This document shows positions 41,146 through 50,043 of a stretch of 55,471 nt of DNA, piece after piece. Within the stretch, counting starts at the first letter, position 1, and each line of letters begins with the position of its first letter. The stretch is from an uncultured Clostridia bacterium. GTDB taxonomy: Bacteria > Bacillota > Clostridia > Christensenellales > Aristaeellaceae. The stretch is from NCBI GenBank assembly GCA_934621485.1, contig CAKTUS010000009.1, positions 1-55,471 of the forward strand, given 5' to 3'. The translations under genes were made by a program, and so were the position numbers. The notes under the pieces were generated by a model. It saw only the letters and a program-made list of their open reading frames with translations, did not search any database and was not told the DNA's origin.

Positions 41146-42002
41146 AAAAATTTGTTCTGAAAAAGGGCGTTCCCATGATTCCGGTGCTGCCATTCCTGGT
41201 GCTGGCGTTCATGTACATGATCATTCCCATGCTCAGCATCATCACCAAGGGCTTCATCGCGCCGGAGGTCGGCGGGTTCAGCTTGGAAAACTTTCAAAAA
41301 ATCTTTACCAAAACCATTTATATCAAGTGTATTACCAACAGCCTGAAGCTGTCCTTTATTTCCACCTTTATTGGTCTGCTCATTTCCTTTTTGACGGCCC
41401 TGTGCCTGACCAAGGTGAAAACCAAAATGCACAGCACCGTGATGGCCATCCTGTCCATGACTTCCAACTTTGCGGGCCTGCCGTTGGCCTTTGCCTTCAT
41501 TTTGGTGCTGGGCAACACCGGCGTTTTCAAGGCCATTCTGCACGCACTGGGTCTTAACTGGCTGGACGGCTTCAACCTGTATTCCTATGACGGCCTGATG
41601 CTGATTTTCGTGTACTTCCAGATTCCCCTGGGCACTATGCTGCTGGTTCCCTCCTTTCAAGCCATTCGCAAGGAATGGAAGGAAGCCGCCACGCTGATGC
41701 GCGCCAGCGAGTGGCGTTTCTGGTTTGAGGTTGGCGTGCCCAACCTGATTCCCGGTATTCTGGGCACCTTCGGCATGCTGTTTGCCAACGCCCTGACTGC
41801 CTATGCCACGGTATACGTGCTGGTTACCAACAACTTCCCCCTGCTTCCCATCAAAATCACCACCATGTTTACCGGCGATGCGCTGCCTCAGGAGGAAATG
41901 GGCTCCGCGCTGTCTTTGGTGATGATTGCCATTATGCTGATTGTCATTCTGCTTTGCAACCTGCTGATCAAATGGACCTATAAGGGAGGCGAAACCAAAT
42001 GA
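41142..42002 (+). CDS. ABC transporter permease 1
   Basis: The product is 286 aa from GTG 41142. It has about six membrane helices and an EAA-type loop EWKEAATLMRASEWRFWFEV that contacts the ATPase. It belongs to the MalF/PotB-like permeases. It overlaps the upstream gene and permease 2 by 4 bp each. Confidence 0.92.
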   Translation: MKKFVLKKGVPMIPVLPFLVLAFMYMIIPMLSIITKGFIAPEVGGFSLENFQKIFTKTIYIKCITNSLKLSFISTFIGLLISFLTALCLTKVKTKMHSTVMAILSMTSNFAGLPLAFAFILVLGNTGVFKAILHALGLNWLDGFNLYSYDGLMLIFVYFQIPLGTMLLVPSFQAIRKEWKEAATLMRASEWRFWFEVGVPNLIPGILGTFGMLFANALTAYATVYVLVTNNFPLLPIKITTMFTGDALPQEEMGSALSLVMIAIMLIVILLCNLLIKWTYKGGETK

Positions 42003-42805
42003 AAAAGCGTCCCGTTGGCGCATACGTTTATTTGATCCTGGTCAGCGCCTTTTTGATGCTGCCCATTCTGATTACCTGCGTAGACTCCTTTTCCACCTCC
42101 TGGACCGGCATTATTCCCAACGGCTGGACCACGGAATACTACGACTCCATCCTCACCATGGATAACTTCTGGCCCTCAGTGGGTCGCGGCCTGCTCATCA
42201 GCATCATTCCGGTATTCATCTCCGGCTTTGTGGTGATTTTGGCCATGTATACGTCCGTTTTGTATTTCCCCTGGGTAGACAAGGTAGTGCAGGCCATTTG
42301 TATGCTGCCACACACTCTCAAGGGCGTACTGCTGGCCATTGCCGTTCTGTCCATGTATGTGGGTTCCGATACCATCTTGTCCAACCGCATCCTGATGCTC
42401 ACCCTGGTGTACTGCGTGTCCATCCTCCCCTATGTGTACCAGGGCATCCGCAACAACCTGGACGCCATCAACGTGCACAATCTGGTCGAAGCCGCCGAAA
42501 TCCTGGGCGCCAGCAAGTTTGCCGCTTTCTTTAAGGTGGTTGTGCCCAATATGATCAGCGGCATCCTGGTATCCGCGCTGCTGAGCATGTCCACGTTGTT
42601 CTCCGACTTTGCCATTGTAAAGATTTTGGCGGGCAGCAAGTACATGACGGCCCAACAGCTTCTCTACAACTCCCGGCACTTGGCGCAGCAGCGCATCAGC
42701 GTCATCGTTCTGATTCTCTTTGCCATCGTGCTGATCATTTCCATTTTGTCCTTTACCCTGGAAAACCGCAGCAAGAACCAGAAAAACCAAATCACTGAGG
42801 AATGA
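41999..42805 (+). CDS. ABC transporter permease 2
   Basis: The product is 268 aa with about six membrane helices and the EAA loop LVEAAEILGASKFAAFFKVV. It belongs to the PotC-like permeases and forms the channel with permease 1. Its start is the ATGA overlap with permease 1, and 18 bp separate it from the ATPase gene. Confidence 0.92.
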   Translation: MKKRPVGAYVYLILVSAFLMLPILITCVDSFSTSWTGIIPNGWTTEYYDSILTMDNFWPSVGRGLLISIIPVFISGFVVILAMYTSVLYFPWVDKVVQAICMLPHTLKGVLLAIAVLSMYVGSDTILSNRILMLTLVYCVSILPYVYQGIRNNLDAINVHNLVEAAEILGASKFAAFFKVVVPNMISGILVSALLSMSTLFSDFAIVKILAGSKYMTAQQLLYNSRHLAQQRISVIVLILFAIVLIISILSFTLENRSKNQKNQITEE

Positions 42806-42823
42806 GGAAGGGACGGTTGAGTC

Positions 42824-43831
42824 ATGTCTTACATTGAATTTCAAAAGGTTAATAAATTCTTCGGTTCCAATCATGTTTTGAAGGATATTTCCCTGGGCGT
42901 AGAGGAAGGCGAACTGGTTACCTTCCTGGGCCCCTCCGGCTGCGGCAAATCGACTTTGCTGCGCTGCCTGGCCGGTTTGGAAGAAACCAGCTCCGGCAAA
43001 ATCTTGCTGGGCGGCAACGATATTACCAATCTGCCTCCCCAGAAGCGCCAAATCGGTATGGTGTTCCAGCAGTACAGCCTGTTCCCCAACATGACGGTGG
43101 AGCAAAACGTGGCCTTCGGCCTGAAGGTTATGCACATGAACAAGGCGCAAATTTCCGAAAAAGTGAAGCAGGTGCTGGACATTGTGGGTCTGGCCGGAAA
43201 AATCAAGCAGTATCCCCGTCAGCTTTCCGGCGGCCAGCAGCAGCGCGTCGCCCTGGCCCGCGCCATCGTCATGGAGCCTAAAGTGTTGCTGCTGGACGAA
43301 CCCCTCAGCGCCATCGACGCCCTGCTGCGCCGCAATCTGCAAATTGAAATTCGCCGCATCCAGCGCGAACTGAAGATTACCACCCTGTTTGTGACCCATG
43401 ACCAGGATGAAGCCATTGTAATGTCCGATCGCATTTTCCTGTTTAACATGGGCGTTATTGAGCAGGCGGACAAGGCCATGGACCTGTACACCCAGCCCAA
43501 AACTCACTTTGCCGCTTCCTTCATCGGCAACTACAACATTCTGGACCAGGAGCAGCACAAGCGCCTGTTTAACGATGCGGAACCCGCCCTGGTGGCCATT
43601 CGCCCTGAAATTATCCTGCTGAGCGATAAGCCCGCCGACGACGACCAATCCTATCATCTCAGCGGCAAAGTGGTCAGCCACATTCCTCATGGCAACATCA
43701 TTCGTTATACCGTGGACGTAAACGGCGTGAAGCTGAACGTGGACCGGCTGTATGACAGCGTCAATCTGCCTGTGGAAGGCCAGGACGTGTGCCTGACCAT
43801 TCGGAAAGAGAATGTGCTGCCGTTGAATTAA
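42824..43831 (+). CDS. ABC transporter ATPase, PotA/FbpC type
   Basis: The product is 335 aa. It has Walker A GPSGCGKST, Q-loop MVFQQYSLFPNMT, signature QLSGGQQQRVALARAIV, Walker B LLLDEPLSAID, and a C-terminal TOBE-like regulatory domain from about residue 240. It powers uptake of the ligand of the binding protein at 39057. The ~18-bp gaps on both sides and good RBSs place it inside the operon. Confidence 0.94.
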   Translation: MSYIEFQKVNKFFGSNHVLKDISLGVEEGELVTFLGPSGCGKSTLLRCLAGLEETSSGKILLGGNDITNLPPQKRQIGMVFQQYSLFPNMTVEQNVAFGLKVMHMNKAQISEKVKQVLDIVGLAGKIKQYPRQLSGGQQQRVALARAIVMEPKVLLLDEPLSAIDALLRRNLQIEIRRIQRELKITTLFVTHDQDEAIVMSDRIFLFNMGVIEQADKAMDLYTQPKTHFAASFIGNYNILDQEQHKRLFNDAEPALVAIRPEIILLSDKPADDDQSYHLSGKVVSHIPHGNIIRYTVDVNGVKLNVDRLYDSVNLPVEGQDVCLTIRKENVLPLN

Positions 43832-43849
43832 CGGGAGGAGACAAATCCG

Positions 43850-45589
43850 ATGAACGTATCCGCTTATCCCCGCCCGCAGCTGCGCAGGCAGCCTTATGTG
43901 AATCTGGACGGTCCTTGGGAGTATGTCTTGCCGGACGGTGAAACCGGAACCATTCTTGTGCCCTATGTATACCAATGCAAAGCCAGCGGCATTGGCAAAA
44001 TGCTGCCGGACGACCGCATTACCTATCAACGAACTTTCCAGGTGCCAAAGGAATGGCGCGCCCATCAGGTGCGCCTTCACTTTGGGGCGGTGGATTACTT
44101 TGCCCGCGTGTTTGTCAACGGCCAGCTGGCGGCCAGCCACGAAGGCGGACAAACGCCTTTCTCCTGCGATATTCAAGGCCTGCTGAATCCCGGCGAGGAT
44201 CAGCTGCTCCGCGTAGAAGTCTGGGATCGTCGGGAGGATCAGCGGCTGCCTCGCGGCAAGCAAAGCTGGCAGGGCGAGGGCGAATGGATTTTCTATCGGC
44301 CTTCCACCGGCATTTGGCAAACGGTGTGGATGGAATGTGTGCCTGAAAACGGCGTTCACGCTCTGCGCCTGACGCCGGACGTGGACGCCGGCGTTATCAC
44401 CATGGATCTGGAAATGGAGGACGCCTGCCAATTCCCCTGCCAGGCTAACTTCCACATAAGCCTGCAGGGCCAAGCCGTGGCTGAAGCCAGCCTGACCCTT
44501 ACGGAACAGCGCTCCCGGTTGAGCCTGGATGTATTCCATGGCAAGGTAGAAAACGGCACCCACTTTACCAACGGCCTGTGCTGGTCGCCGGAAACTCCCA
44601 CCCTGTTCGACCTGACCGTGGAGATTTGCTCAGGCGGCAACCGGTGCGATTGGGTGGAATCCTACTTTGGCATGCGCAAAATCAGCTGTGTAGGCGGTAA
44701 GCTGTACCTAAACAACCATCCCTATGCGCAAAAGCTGGTGCTGGACCAGGGATATTGGCCCGACGGGCAGATGACTCCGCCCAACGTAGACGCCTTTGCC
44801 ACCGATATTCTGGGAGCCAAGGCCCTGGGCTTCAACGGCTGCCGCAAGCATGAAAAGGCAGAGGACCCTCGTTTTCTGTATCAGGCGGATAAGCTGGGCT
44901 ATCTGGTATGGGGTTCTACCGCCAGCTTTTACCGCTATGACGAGGTATCGGCCAGCCGTCATTTGGCAGAATGGTCCGTGCTGCTAAAGCGGGATTACAA
45001 TCATCCCTGTATCGTTTGCTGGGATGTGCTGAATGAAAGCTGGGGCGTGCCCGCCATTCGCAGCGACAAGCGTCAGCAGCGCTATGCTACCGCGCTGTAT
45101 TCCCTGGCCCATGCGCTGGATGGTACCCGGCCCGTTGTATCCAACGACGGTTGGGAAATGACTGAAACCGATATCTGCGCTCTGCACAGCTATCAGCACG
45201 GCGGCCCGGGAAAAGCGGACATGCGCAAGCGCTTCATCCAAACCCTGGCTGATTTGGACACGCTGAGCGCCTCCGGGCTGCTGGAGCACCATCAGGCTTT
45301 TGCCAGCGGTTACCGCTACCTGGGCCAGCCCATTGTGCTGTCGGAATACGGCGGCCTGTCGTTAGGGCAGGGAAATGGCTGGGGCTATGAAAACGCTGAA
45401 AACGAAGAGGAGTTCCTGGCCGATTATGAAGACCTGATGAAGGCGATTGTGAACAGCGGCTTGTTTTGCGGCTTTTGCTATACCCAGCTGACCGATGTGC
45501 AGCAGGAGCAAAACGGCCTGATGGATGCCCAGCGCCGTTTCAAGGTCAACCCGGAAAGGATGAAAGCCATCCACGACCTGATGCGATAA
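43850..45589 (+). CDS. Glycoside hydrolase family 2 enzyme, cytosolic
   Basis: This 579-aa protein is about the size of beta-glucuronidases rather than LacZ. It has an N-terminal sugar-binding jelly roll (NLDGPWEYVLPDG, ITYQRTFQVPKEW, YFARVFVNGQLAASHEGG), an immunoglobulin-like middle and a TIM barrel. The acid/base Glu is in CWDVLNESWG (about residue 395) and the nucleophile Glu in VLSEYGG (about 498). There is no signal peptide, so it cleaves a beta-glycoside after import. It sits between the importer ATPase (18 bp) and an ArsR-type regulator (14 bp), so the imported compound is probably a glycoside, perhaps phosphorylated. Confidence 0.9.
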   Translation: MNVSAYPRPQLRRQPYVNLDGPWEYVLPDGETGTILVPYVYQCKASGIGKMLPDDRITYQRTFQVPKEWRAHQVRLHFGAVDYFARVFVNGQLAASHEGGQTPFSCDIQGLLNPGEDQLLRVEVWDRREDQRLPRGKQSWQGEGEWIFYRPSTGIWQTVWMECVPENGVHALRLTPDVDAGVITMDLEMEDACQFPCQANFHISLQGQAVAEASLTLTEQRSRLSLDVFHGKVENGTHFTNGLCWSPETPTLFDLTVEICSGGNRCDWVESYFGMRKISCVGGKLYLNNHPYAQKLVLDQGYWPDGQMTPPNVDAFATDILGAKALGFNGCRKHEKAEDPRFLYQADKLGYLVWGSTASFYRYDEVSASRHLAEWSVLLKRDYNHPCIVCWDVLNESWGVPAIRSDKRQQRYATALYSLAHALDGTRPVVSNDGWEMTETDICALHSYQHGGPGKADMRKRFIQTLADLDTLSASGLLEHHQAFASGYRYLGQPIVLSEYGGLSLGQGNGWGYENAENEEEFLADYEDLMKAIVNSGLFCGFCYTQLTDVQQEQNGLMDAQRRFKVNPERMKAIHDLMR

Positions 45590-45603
45590 GCAGGAGGCTC
45601 ACC

Positions 45604-46566
45604 GTGACAAATCCCCATATCACCAAGCAATTGGAGCTTTCCATACATCAGCCACACCGGTTGAGCCAGGTTTGCCATGCGCTTTCAACCGACCTGCGAG
45701 TGGGCATTTTGCAGCAGCTCATCGGTCAAAGCATGCGGGTAAACGAGCTGGCTCGAGCCATGGATCAGCCTCTTTCCACCATTGCGCTTAATGTGCGCAT
45801 TTTGGAAGAAGCGGGACTTATTACCACCGAGCTGCGCAACGGTCCCCGCGGCGTTACCAAGCTATGCTCACGGTGTGTGGACAATGTAAACATCACCCTG
45901 TATAAGCCGGCTCGAACGCCTTCCGCCGCCAACGAATTGGTGATTCCGCTGCCCATTGGCAGCTATTCCGATTGTCATGTGGAGCGCACCTGTGGAATTG
46001 TAGGAGAAAACTGCTACATCGGCGTGGAAGACGACCCCCGCTCCTTCTACCTGCCAGACCACACTTCGGCACAGCACCTATGGTTTCGGAGCGGCTATCT
46101 GGAGTATCGCTTTCCCCTGATGCTTTCGCCGGAAATGACGCTGCGGTTCATCAGCTGTTCCATGGAACTGTGCTCCGAGGCTCCTTATTACCGCAACGAC
46201 TGGCCCAGCGATATCACCCTGTGGATTAACGGTCGGGAAATCAGCACCTGGCGCAGTCCGGGAGATTTTGGCGGGCGGCGCGGGCAATTCTGCCCCAGCT
46301 GGTGGCCGGATACAGCCACTCAGTTCGGCATGCTGAAAACATGGCACATCGACCAGAAGGGTTCCTATCTGGATGGCGCTCCGGCTAGCAGCGTTACGGT
46401 GGAACAGCTTGGCCTGAACGAAGAACCCTATGTTTCCCTCAGGCTTGGCATTAAATCGGATGCCGAATTTCAGGGAGGCGTCAGCCTGTTTGGTGAAAAA
46501 TTCGGCGATTTCAATCAGCCTATTCTCATTACCATTGGGTACACCCTGCCTGAAATGGAAGGGTAA
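45604..46566 (+). CDS. ArsR-type winged-helix regulator with large C-terminal domain
   Basis: The product is 320 aa from GTG 45604 (AGGAGG 6 bp upstream). Residues about 18-85 form an ArsR-like winged helix (LSTDLRVGILQQLIGQSMRV, ELARAMDQPLSTIALNVRIL). The ~220-residue remainder is beta-rich and ends in PEMEG, with several Trp and Cys (CPSWWPDTATQFGM). It is not a metal-binding ArsR. The C-terminal part may bind a sugar-like ligand. It is the last gene of the importer/GH2 operon and likely controls it. Confidence 0.82.
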   Translation: MTNPHITKQLELSIHQPHRLSQVCHALSTDLRVGILQQLIGQSMRVNELARAMDQPLSTIALNVRILEEAGLITTELRNGPRGVTKLCSRCVDNVNITLYKPARTPSAANELVIPLPIGSYSDCHVERTCGIVGENCYIGVEDDPRSFYLPDHTSAQHLWFRSGYLEYRFPLMLSPEMTLRFISCSMELCSEAPYYRNDWPSDITLWINGREISTWRSPGDFGGRRGQFCPSWWPDTATQFGMLKTWHIDQKGSYLDGAPASSVTVEQLGLNEEPYVSLRLGIKSDAEFQGGVSLFGEKFGDFNQPILITIGYTLPEMEG

Positions 46567-46574
46567 ACCCATCG

Positions 46575-46606
46575 CAGCAGCGTCATTCTCCCGCGCTGCT
46601 GTTTTT
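46575..46606 (+). terminator. Terminator of the importer/GH2 operon
   Basis: CAGCAGCG / CGCTGCTG stem with five T after it. Confidence 0.88.
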
Positions 46607-46994
46607 ATATCCCTTCCTGAATCCTGCTTCGGCGCTTTTTTCTCCTTCGATAGCGTAAATCCGTGCCTTCAATGGTCATGGACCTTAACGACAGTTTCCC
46701 CCAAAATGCCGGTGCCACTCTACTTCGGTCACGCTTTTTCCCTTATTCAACAAGCGTCCATTCCAGGGCAACACCGCACAAATGAGGTGGTCGGCCGGCG
46801 AATGGATTTTTCGTCAAATGCAAAGGTTTACTGGCGGTAAATCGAAAAATTTGCATGCCGCAGACGGCGGAAAAGACTTCATCCGCCGCGCCGCCGAATG
46901 GTGCGGTGGTGCCCTAGTGAAAGGAGACCGGCTTTTTCACCGTTTTCCCCCCCCCACCCTGCATAAAATGGCTATGTCCCCATGATTGGGTTGG
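46607..46994. other. Gene-free spacer with a nine-C tract
   Basis: No supported gene. Nine consecutive C (46947-46955) precede CATAAAAT (46962-46969), which could be the -10 for the LysM gene. No clear -35 is seen. Otherwise I see nothing definite. Confidence 0.4.
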
Positions 46995-47009
46995 AAAGGA
47001 GCGTTATCC

Positions 47010-47483
47010 ATGACGGAAATCAATGATATAGTCAACGAACCTCTCATCTCACAACCCGCGCAGCCTGATATCGGCCCAGACGGACTGCCCACTCCCAGCC
47101 TGCCGGAGGAGCAGCCGCCCATAACGGTATTGCCCCCGGTGACAGTGACCAGACGCTGCCCCACAGGGTATACGGCCGGTGTGGTGGAAAGAAACCAAAC
47201 CTTTACCGATTTGCTTCTCAAGCACGACGTTTCGTATCAGGCCATGCAGAGCGCCAATCCGCAGCTGGTTCCGGGTGCATTAACGGCCGGCACACGCTAC
47301 TGCGCGCCGCCTCAGGGCAGCCGAATTCTGTGCACCGGCGTAAGCTATGTAATGAAACAGGGAGAAACGCTTTATACCCTGCCGCGTACCCTTGGGCTCA
47401 GCATTGGCCAGCTATTGCTTTTGAACCCGGAATTGGCGCCCGGCGATTTTTTGCCGGGGCGGGTTATCTGTACAGGCGCTTAA
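47010..47483 (+). CDS. LysM-domain protein
   Basis: The product is 157 aa from ATG 47010 (AAAGGAG 8 bp upstream). Residues 1-45 are Pro-rich and low complexity with no signal peptide. Two LysM-like repeats follow: a first, degenerate one (GYTAGVVERNQTFTDLLLKH, then QSANPQLVPGAL) and a second (SYVMKQGETLYTLPRTLGLS, then LLLLNPELAPGDFLPG). LysM binds peptidoglycan or chitin-like glycans. Without an export signal it may be a spore or coat-associated protein, as several cytosolic-made LysM proteins of spore formers are, but this is inference. Confidence 0.8.
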   Translation: MTEINDIVNEPLISQPAQPDIGPDGLPTPSLPEEQPPITVLPPVTVTRRCPTGYTAGVVERNQTFTDLLLKHDVSYQAMQSANPQLVPGALTAGTRYCAPPQGSRILCTGVSYVMKQGETLYTLPRTLGLSIGQLLLLNPELAPGDFLPGRVICTGA

Positions 47484-47856
47484 TTCCAGTCATTGACCAA
47501 GCCGACCGGGCCGCCTGTCGTCAACGTAGCGAAGAAAAATCAAATGGATTCATTCCAAGCTGTTTGAAATCACTAAAACTACGTTCATGCGATTCCCAAC
47601 GCCTTCCAATTCTCCATCCCTTTCAAGCGCCGTTTCTCCTCTCCTCAAAGAGCGCTGTTCCCAATACGCTGAGCCATTGGCTATGGCTGCAATTCTGTGA
47701 GCAATCGCAGCCCGTGCCGCGAAAAAACGCGCCCGTCGTTCTGCAAACCCTGAACGATTTGTAAGTAATCCTGCCGCCTGTTTGCAAACCTTTCCGGTAC
47801 TTTACCGTTGCTTCTGACGGCACAGCAGACCCTTCGTTCCCGGTTGGCAATAGCAA

Positions 47857-48216
47857 AAGCGCTTCCACCGTTAATGCGGAAGCGCTCGGGCCGCCGAAAA
47901 AGCCCGCCGTGGGCGAGCTTTTCTGACATGCTTTGCCTGCTCGCCTGCGGCTTGCCGGTGGCAAAACGCTTAAGAAAAGCCTTGCTGCGCAAGATCGCCG
48001 AACCAGACGCACACGCCGCCGGGTTCGGAATGAACATCGAAGAGCCGCGGCCTTCCGATACCCCCAGGTTTTCGACAGTCATGACCACCCTTAAGAGGGG
48101 TGGTCATGACGCGCGGCCTAGAAGGCCACGACAAAAGCCAGCGCCTAAATGACGCTGGCTTTCACTTCGTTCAAGCCACAGTCTGAAGCGCTTCCGCTAT
48201 TGATGCGGAAGCGCTT
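47857..48216 (+). repeat. Short type 1 repeat copy D plus hairpin array
   Basis: A hairpin with arms AGCGCTTCC / GGAAGCGCT occurs at 47857-47886 and again at 48186-48216; 26 of 30 positions match. After the left hairpin a short type 1 element runs to 48080: GCCGCCGAAAAAGCCCGCC, CTTGCTGCGCAAGATCGCCG, ACACGCCGCCGGGTTCGGAA and the end TTTTCGACAGTC. Between the element and the right hairpin are two more perfect hairpins: GTCATGACCACCC / GGGTGGTCATGAC (48078-48110) and AAAGCCAGCG / CGCTGGCTTT (48134-48162). ACAGTCTG just before the right hairpin (48178-48185) looks like another element end. The earlier part of the spacer (47484-47850) shows nothing recognisable. Confidence 0.72.
48134..48162 (-). 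terminator. Probable terminator of glyS
   Basis: A 10-bp perfect stem (AAAGCCAGCG / CGCTGGCTTT). On the minus strand it is followed by TTTTG. It lies 68 bp beyond the glyS stop. Confidence 0.6.
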
Positions 48217-48229
48217 GTTTGATTGCATT

Positions 48230-49609
48230 TTAGAAGGACAGCCGGCTTTCGATGTAAGCTGGAAGCTCATCCAGCTTTACCCGTTCCTGGGTCATGGTGT
48301 CGCGGTCACGCACGGTAACAGACTGCGTTTCTTCGGTTTCAAAATCCACGCAAATGCAGAACGGCGTGCCAATTTCATCCTGACGGCGATACCGCTTGCC
48401 GATGGAGCCGGTCTCGTCATAGTCCACCATAAAATGTTTGGTCAGGCTTTCATAGATTTCGGTAGCCAAGCCGCCCAGCTTGTTCTTTTGCAGGGGCAGC
48501 ACAGCGCATTTATAGGGCGCCAGGGCAGGATGGAAGTGCATCACGGTACGCACATCGCCGCCCTCCAGTTCCTGTTCCTCATACGCGTTGCACAGGAAAG
48601 CCAGCACGGCGCGATCCACGCCCAAAGAAGGCTCGATGCAGTACGGAATGAATTTTTCGTTGGTAGCGGGATCCAGATACTCCATGCTCTTGCCGGAGTG
48701 ATTCTGGTGCTGGGTCAGGTCGTAATCGGTGCGGTCGGCAATGCCCCACAATTCGCCCCAGCCAAAGGGGAACAGAAATTCAAAGTCCGTAGTGGCCTTG
48801 GAATAGAAGGCCAGCTTTTCCGGCTCATGGTCGCGCAGACGCAGGCAGTCTTCCTTCAGGCCCAGACTCAGCAGCCAATCACGGCAGAAGGAACGCCAGT
48901 AGTTGAACCATTCCAAGTCCTCGCCGGGCTTGCAGAAGAATTCCAATTCCATCTGTTCAAACTCGCGCACACGGAAAATGAAGTTGCCGGGCGTAATTTC
49001 ATTACGGAAGGACTTGCCAATCTGCGCAATACCGGCAGGCAATTTTTTGCGGGTTGCCCGCATCACATTCTGGAAGTTCACGAAAATTCCCTGCGCGGTT
49101 TCGGGACGCAGATAGATTTCGTTGGTAGCGTTTTCGGTAACGCCGGCATGCGTTTTGAACATCAGGTTGAACTGGCGAATTCCGGTAAAATCCTTCTTGC
49201 CGCATACGGGACACACGATATCGTGCTCGGCAATATACTGCTCCAGTTCGGCATTGGTCCAGCCGTCGCCAGTTTCCTCGCCCTTGGTGAAGTCCTCAAT
49301 CAGCTTATCGGCACGGAAACGGGCTTTGCAGGCTTTACAATCCATCAGCGGGTCGTTAAAGCCGCCCACGTGACCGCTGGCCACCCACACTTCACGGTTC
49401 ATCAAAATGGCGGCGTCCAAGCCTACATTGTACTTGCTTTCCTGAACAAATTTCTGCCACCAGGCTTTTTTTACATTGTTCTTAAACTCTACGCCCAAGG
49501 GGCCGTAGTCCCAGCTGTTGGCCAGACCGCCGTAGATTTCGCTGCCCGGATAAATAAAGCCGCGACCTTTGCACAGCGCAACAAGCTTGTCCATCGTTAA
49601 TGCCGCCAT
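48230..49609 (-). CDS. glyS: Glycyl-tRNA synthetase, single-chain dimeric type
   Basis: This 459-aa class II synthetase of the alpha2 type charges tRNA-Gly. It has the start LCKGRGFIYPGSEIYGGLAN, motif 2 SFRNEITPGNFIFRVREFEQ and motif 3 CIEPSLGVDRAVLAF. An anticodon-binding domain follows from about residue 365. Two CxxC pairs (DCKACKARF, CPVCGKKD) may hold zinc. The length is typical. The ATG has GGAGGGGG 8 bp upstream. There is no T-box leader: the leader is only about 35 nt. Confidence 0.96.
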   Translation of the reverse strand: MAALTMDKLVALCKGRGFIYPGSEIYGGLANSWDYGPLGVEFKNNVKKAWWQKFVQESKYNVGLDAAILMNREVWVASGHVGGFNDPLMDCKACKARFRADKLIEDFTKGEETGDGWTNAELEQYIAEHDIVCPVCGKKDFTGIRQFNLMFKTHAGVTENATNEIYLRPETAQGIFVNFQNVMRATRKKLPAGIAQIGKSFRNEITPGNFIFRVREFEQMELEFFCKPGEDLEWFNYWRSFCRDWLLSLGLKEDCLRLRDHEPEKLAFYSKATTDFEFLFPFGWGELWGIADRTDYDLTQHQNHSGKSMEYLDPATNEKFIPYCIEPSLGVDRAVLAFLCNAYEEQELEGGDVRTVMHFHPALAPYKCAVLPLQKNKLGGLATEIYESLTKHFMVDYDETGSIGKRYRRQDEIGTPFCICVDFETEETQSVTVRDRDTMTQERVKLDELPAYIESRLSF

Positions 49610-49648
49610 CGTCGTATCCCCCTCCGAATTGGTGAAAAATCATTTTTA

Positions 49649-49677
49649 ATGATAGCTGTGAAACGGCGATTTGTCAA
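49649..49677 (-). promoter_or_regulatory. Promoter of glyS
   Basis: On the minus strand: TTGACA (49677-49672), a 17-bp spacer, TATCAT (49654-49649). Confidence 0.85.
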
Positions 49678-49720
49678 GGCTTTCCTGCTGAGTCAAGCCG
49701 TCTGGAAGCTTTTTTTCGTC

Positions 49721-49749
49721 TTGCGTTTCGCCGCAGGCTTTGGTATCAT
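49721..49749 (+). promoter_or_regulatory. Promoter of the small protein-yfbR pair
   Basis: TTGCGT (49721-49726), a 17-bp spacer, TATCAT (49744-49749). It is divergent from the glyS promoter. Confidence 0.7.
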
Positions 49750-49787
49750 GATAAATGTTTGAAAATCACAGAAAGGGGATGCACCCA

Positions 49788-50015
49788 ATGACCGACGAAC
49801 GAAAGAGCATTGAAGAAATGATGGAAGGCACGGAAAAACCCAAGCGCGACCGCAAAAACTGGGTTGCCTTTGTGGAAAGCGACGTGGTAAGCTTTTTGAC
49901 CCTGAACGATATCGAGAAAATGACCATCGATGATGGCGAAGGCAATAAAGCCAAGCTGACGCGCCGCAAGGACGGCAGCGTATATGTAGAGTGCACAAGC
50001 TCCAACGTGCTGTAA
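49788..50015 (+). CDS. Small soluble protein of unknown function
   Basis: The product is 75 aa from ATG 49788 (AAAGGGG 9 bp upstream; an ATG at 49779 is too close). It is highly charged, with an acidic N-terminal helix (DERKSIEEMMEGTEKPKRDR) and a compact beta-rich end (VAFVESDVVSFLTLNDIEKM, then AKLTRRKDGSVYVECTS). I do not recognise the family. It has its own promoter and lies 28 bp before yfbR, with which it is likely co-transcribed. Confidence 0.7.
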   Translation: MTDERKSIEEMMEGTEKPKRDRKNWVAFVESDVVSFLTLNDIEKMTIDDGEGNKAKLTRRKDGSVYVECTSSNVL

Positions 50016-50043
50016 ACAGCACGATTTGCGCGGGAGGCTCTAT

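Noticed and set aside
42176..44563. 795-codon minus-strand open frame across permease, ATPase and GH2 genes
   Set aside because: Crosses three well-supported plus-strand genes and their junctions; composition His/Gln/Val-rich as expected of an antisense frame.
49610..49680. T-box riboswitch upstream of glyS
   Set aside because: The promoter TTGACA-N17-TATCAT lies within 70 bp of the start, leaving a leader of about 35 nt; no room for a T-box and no specifier stem seen.
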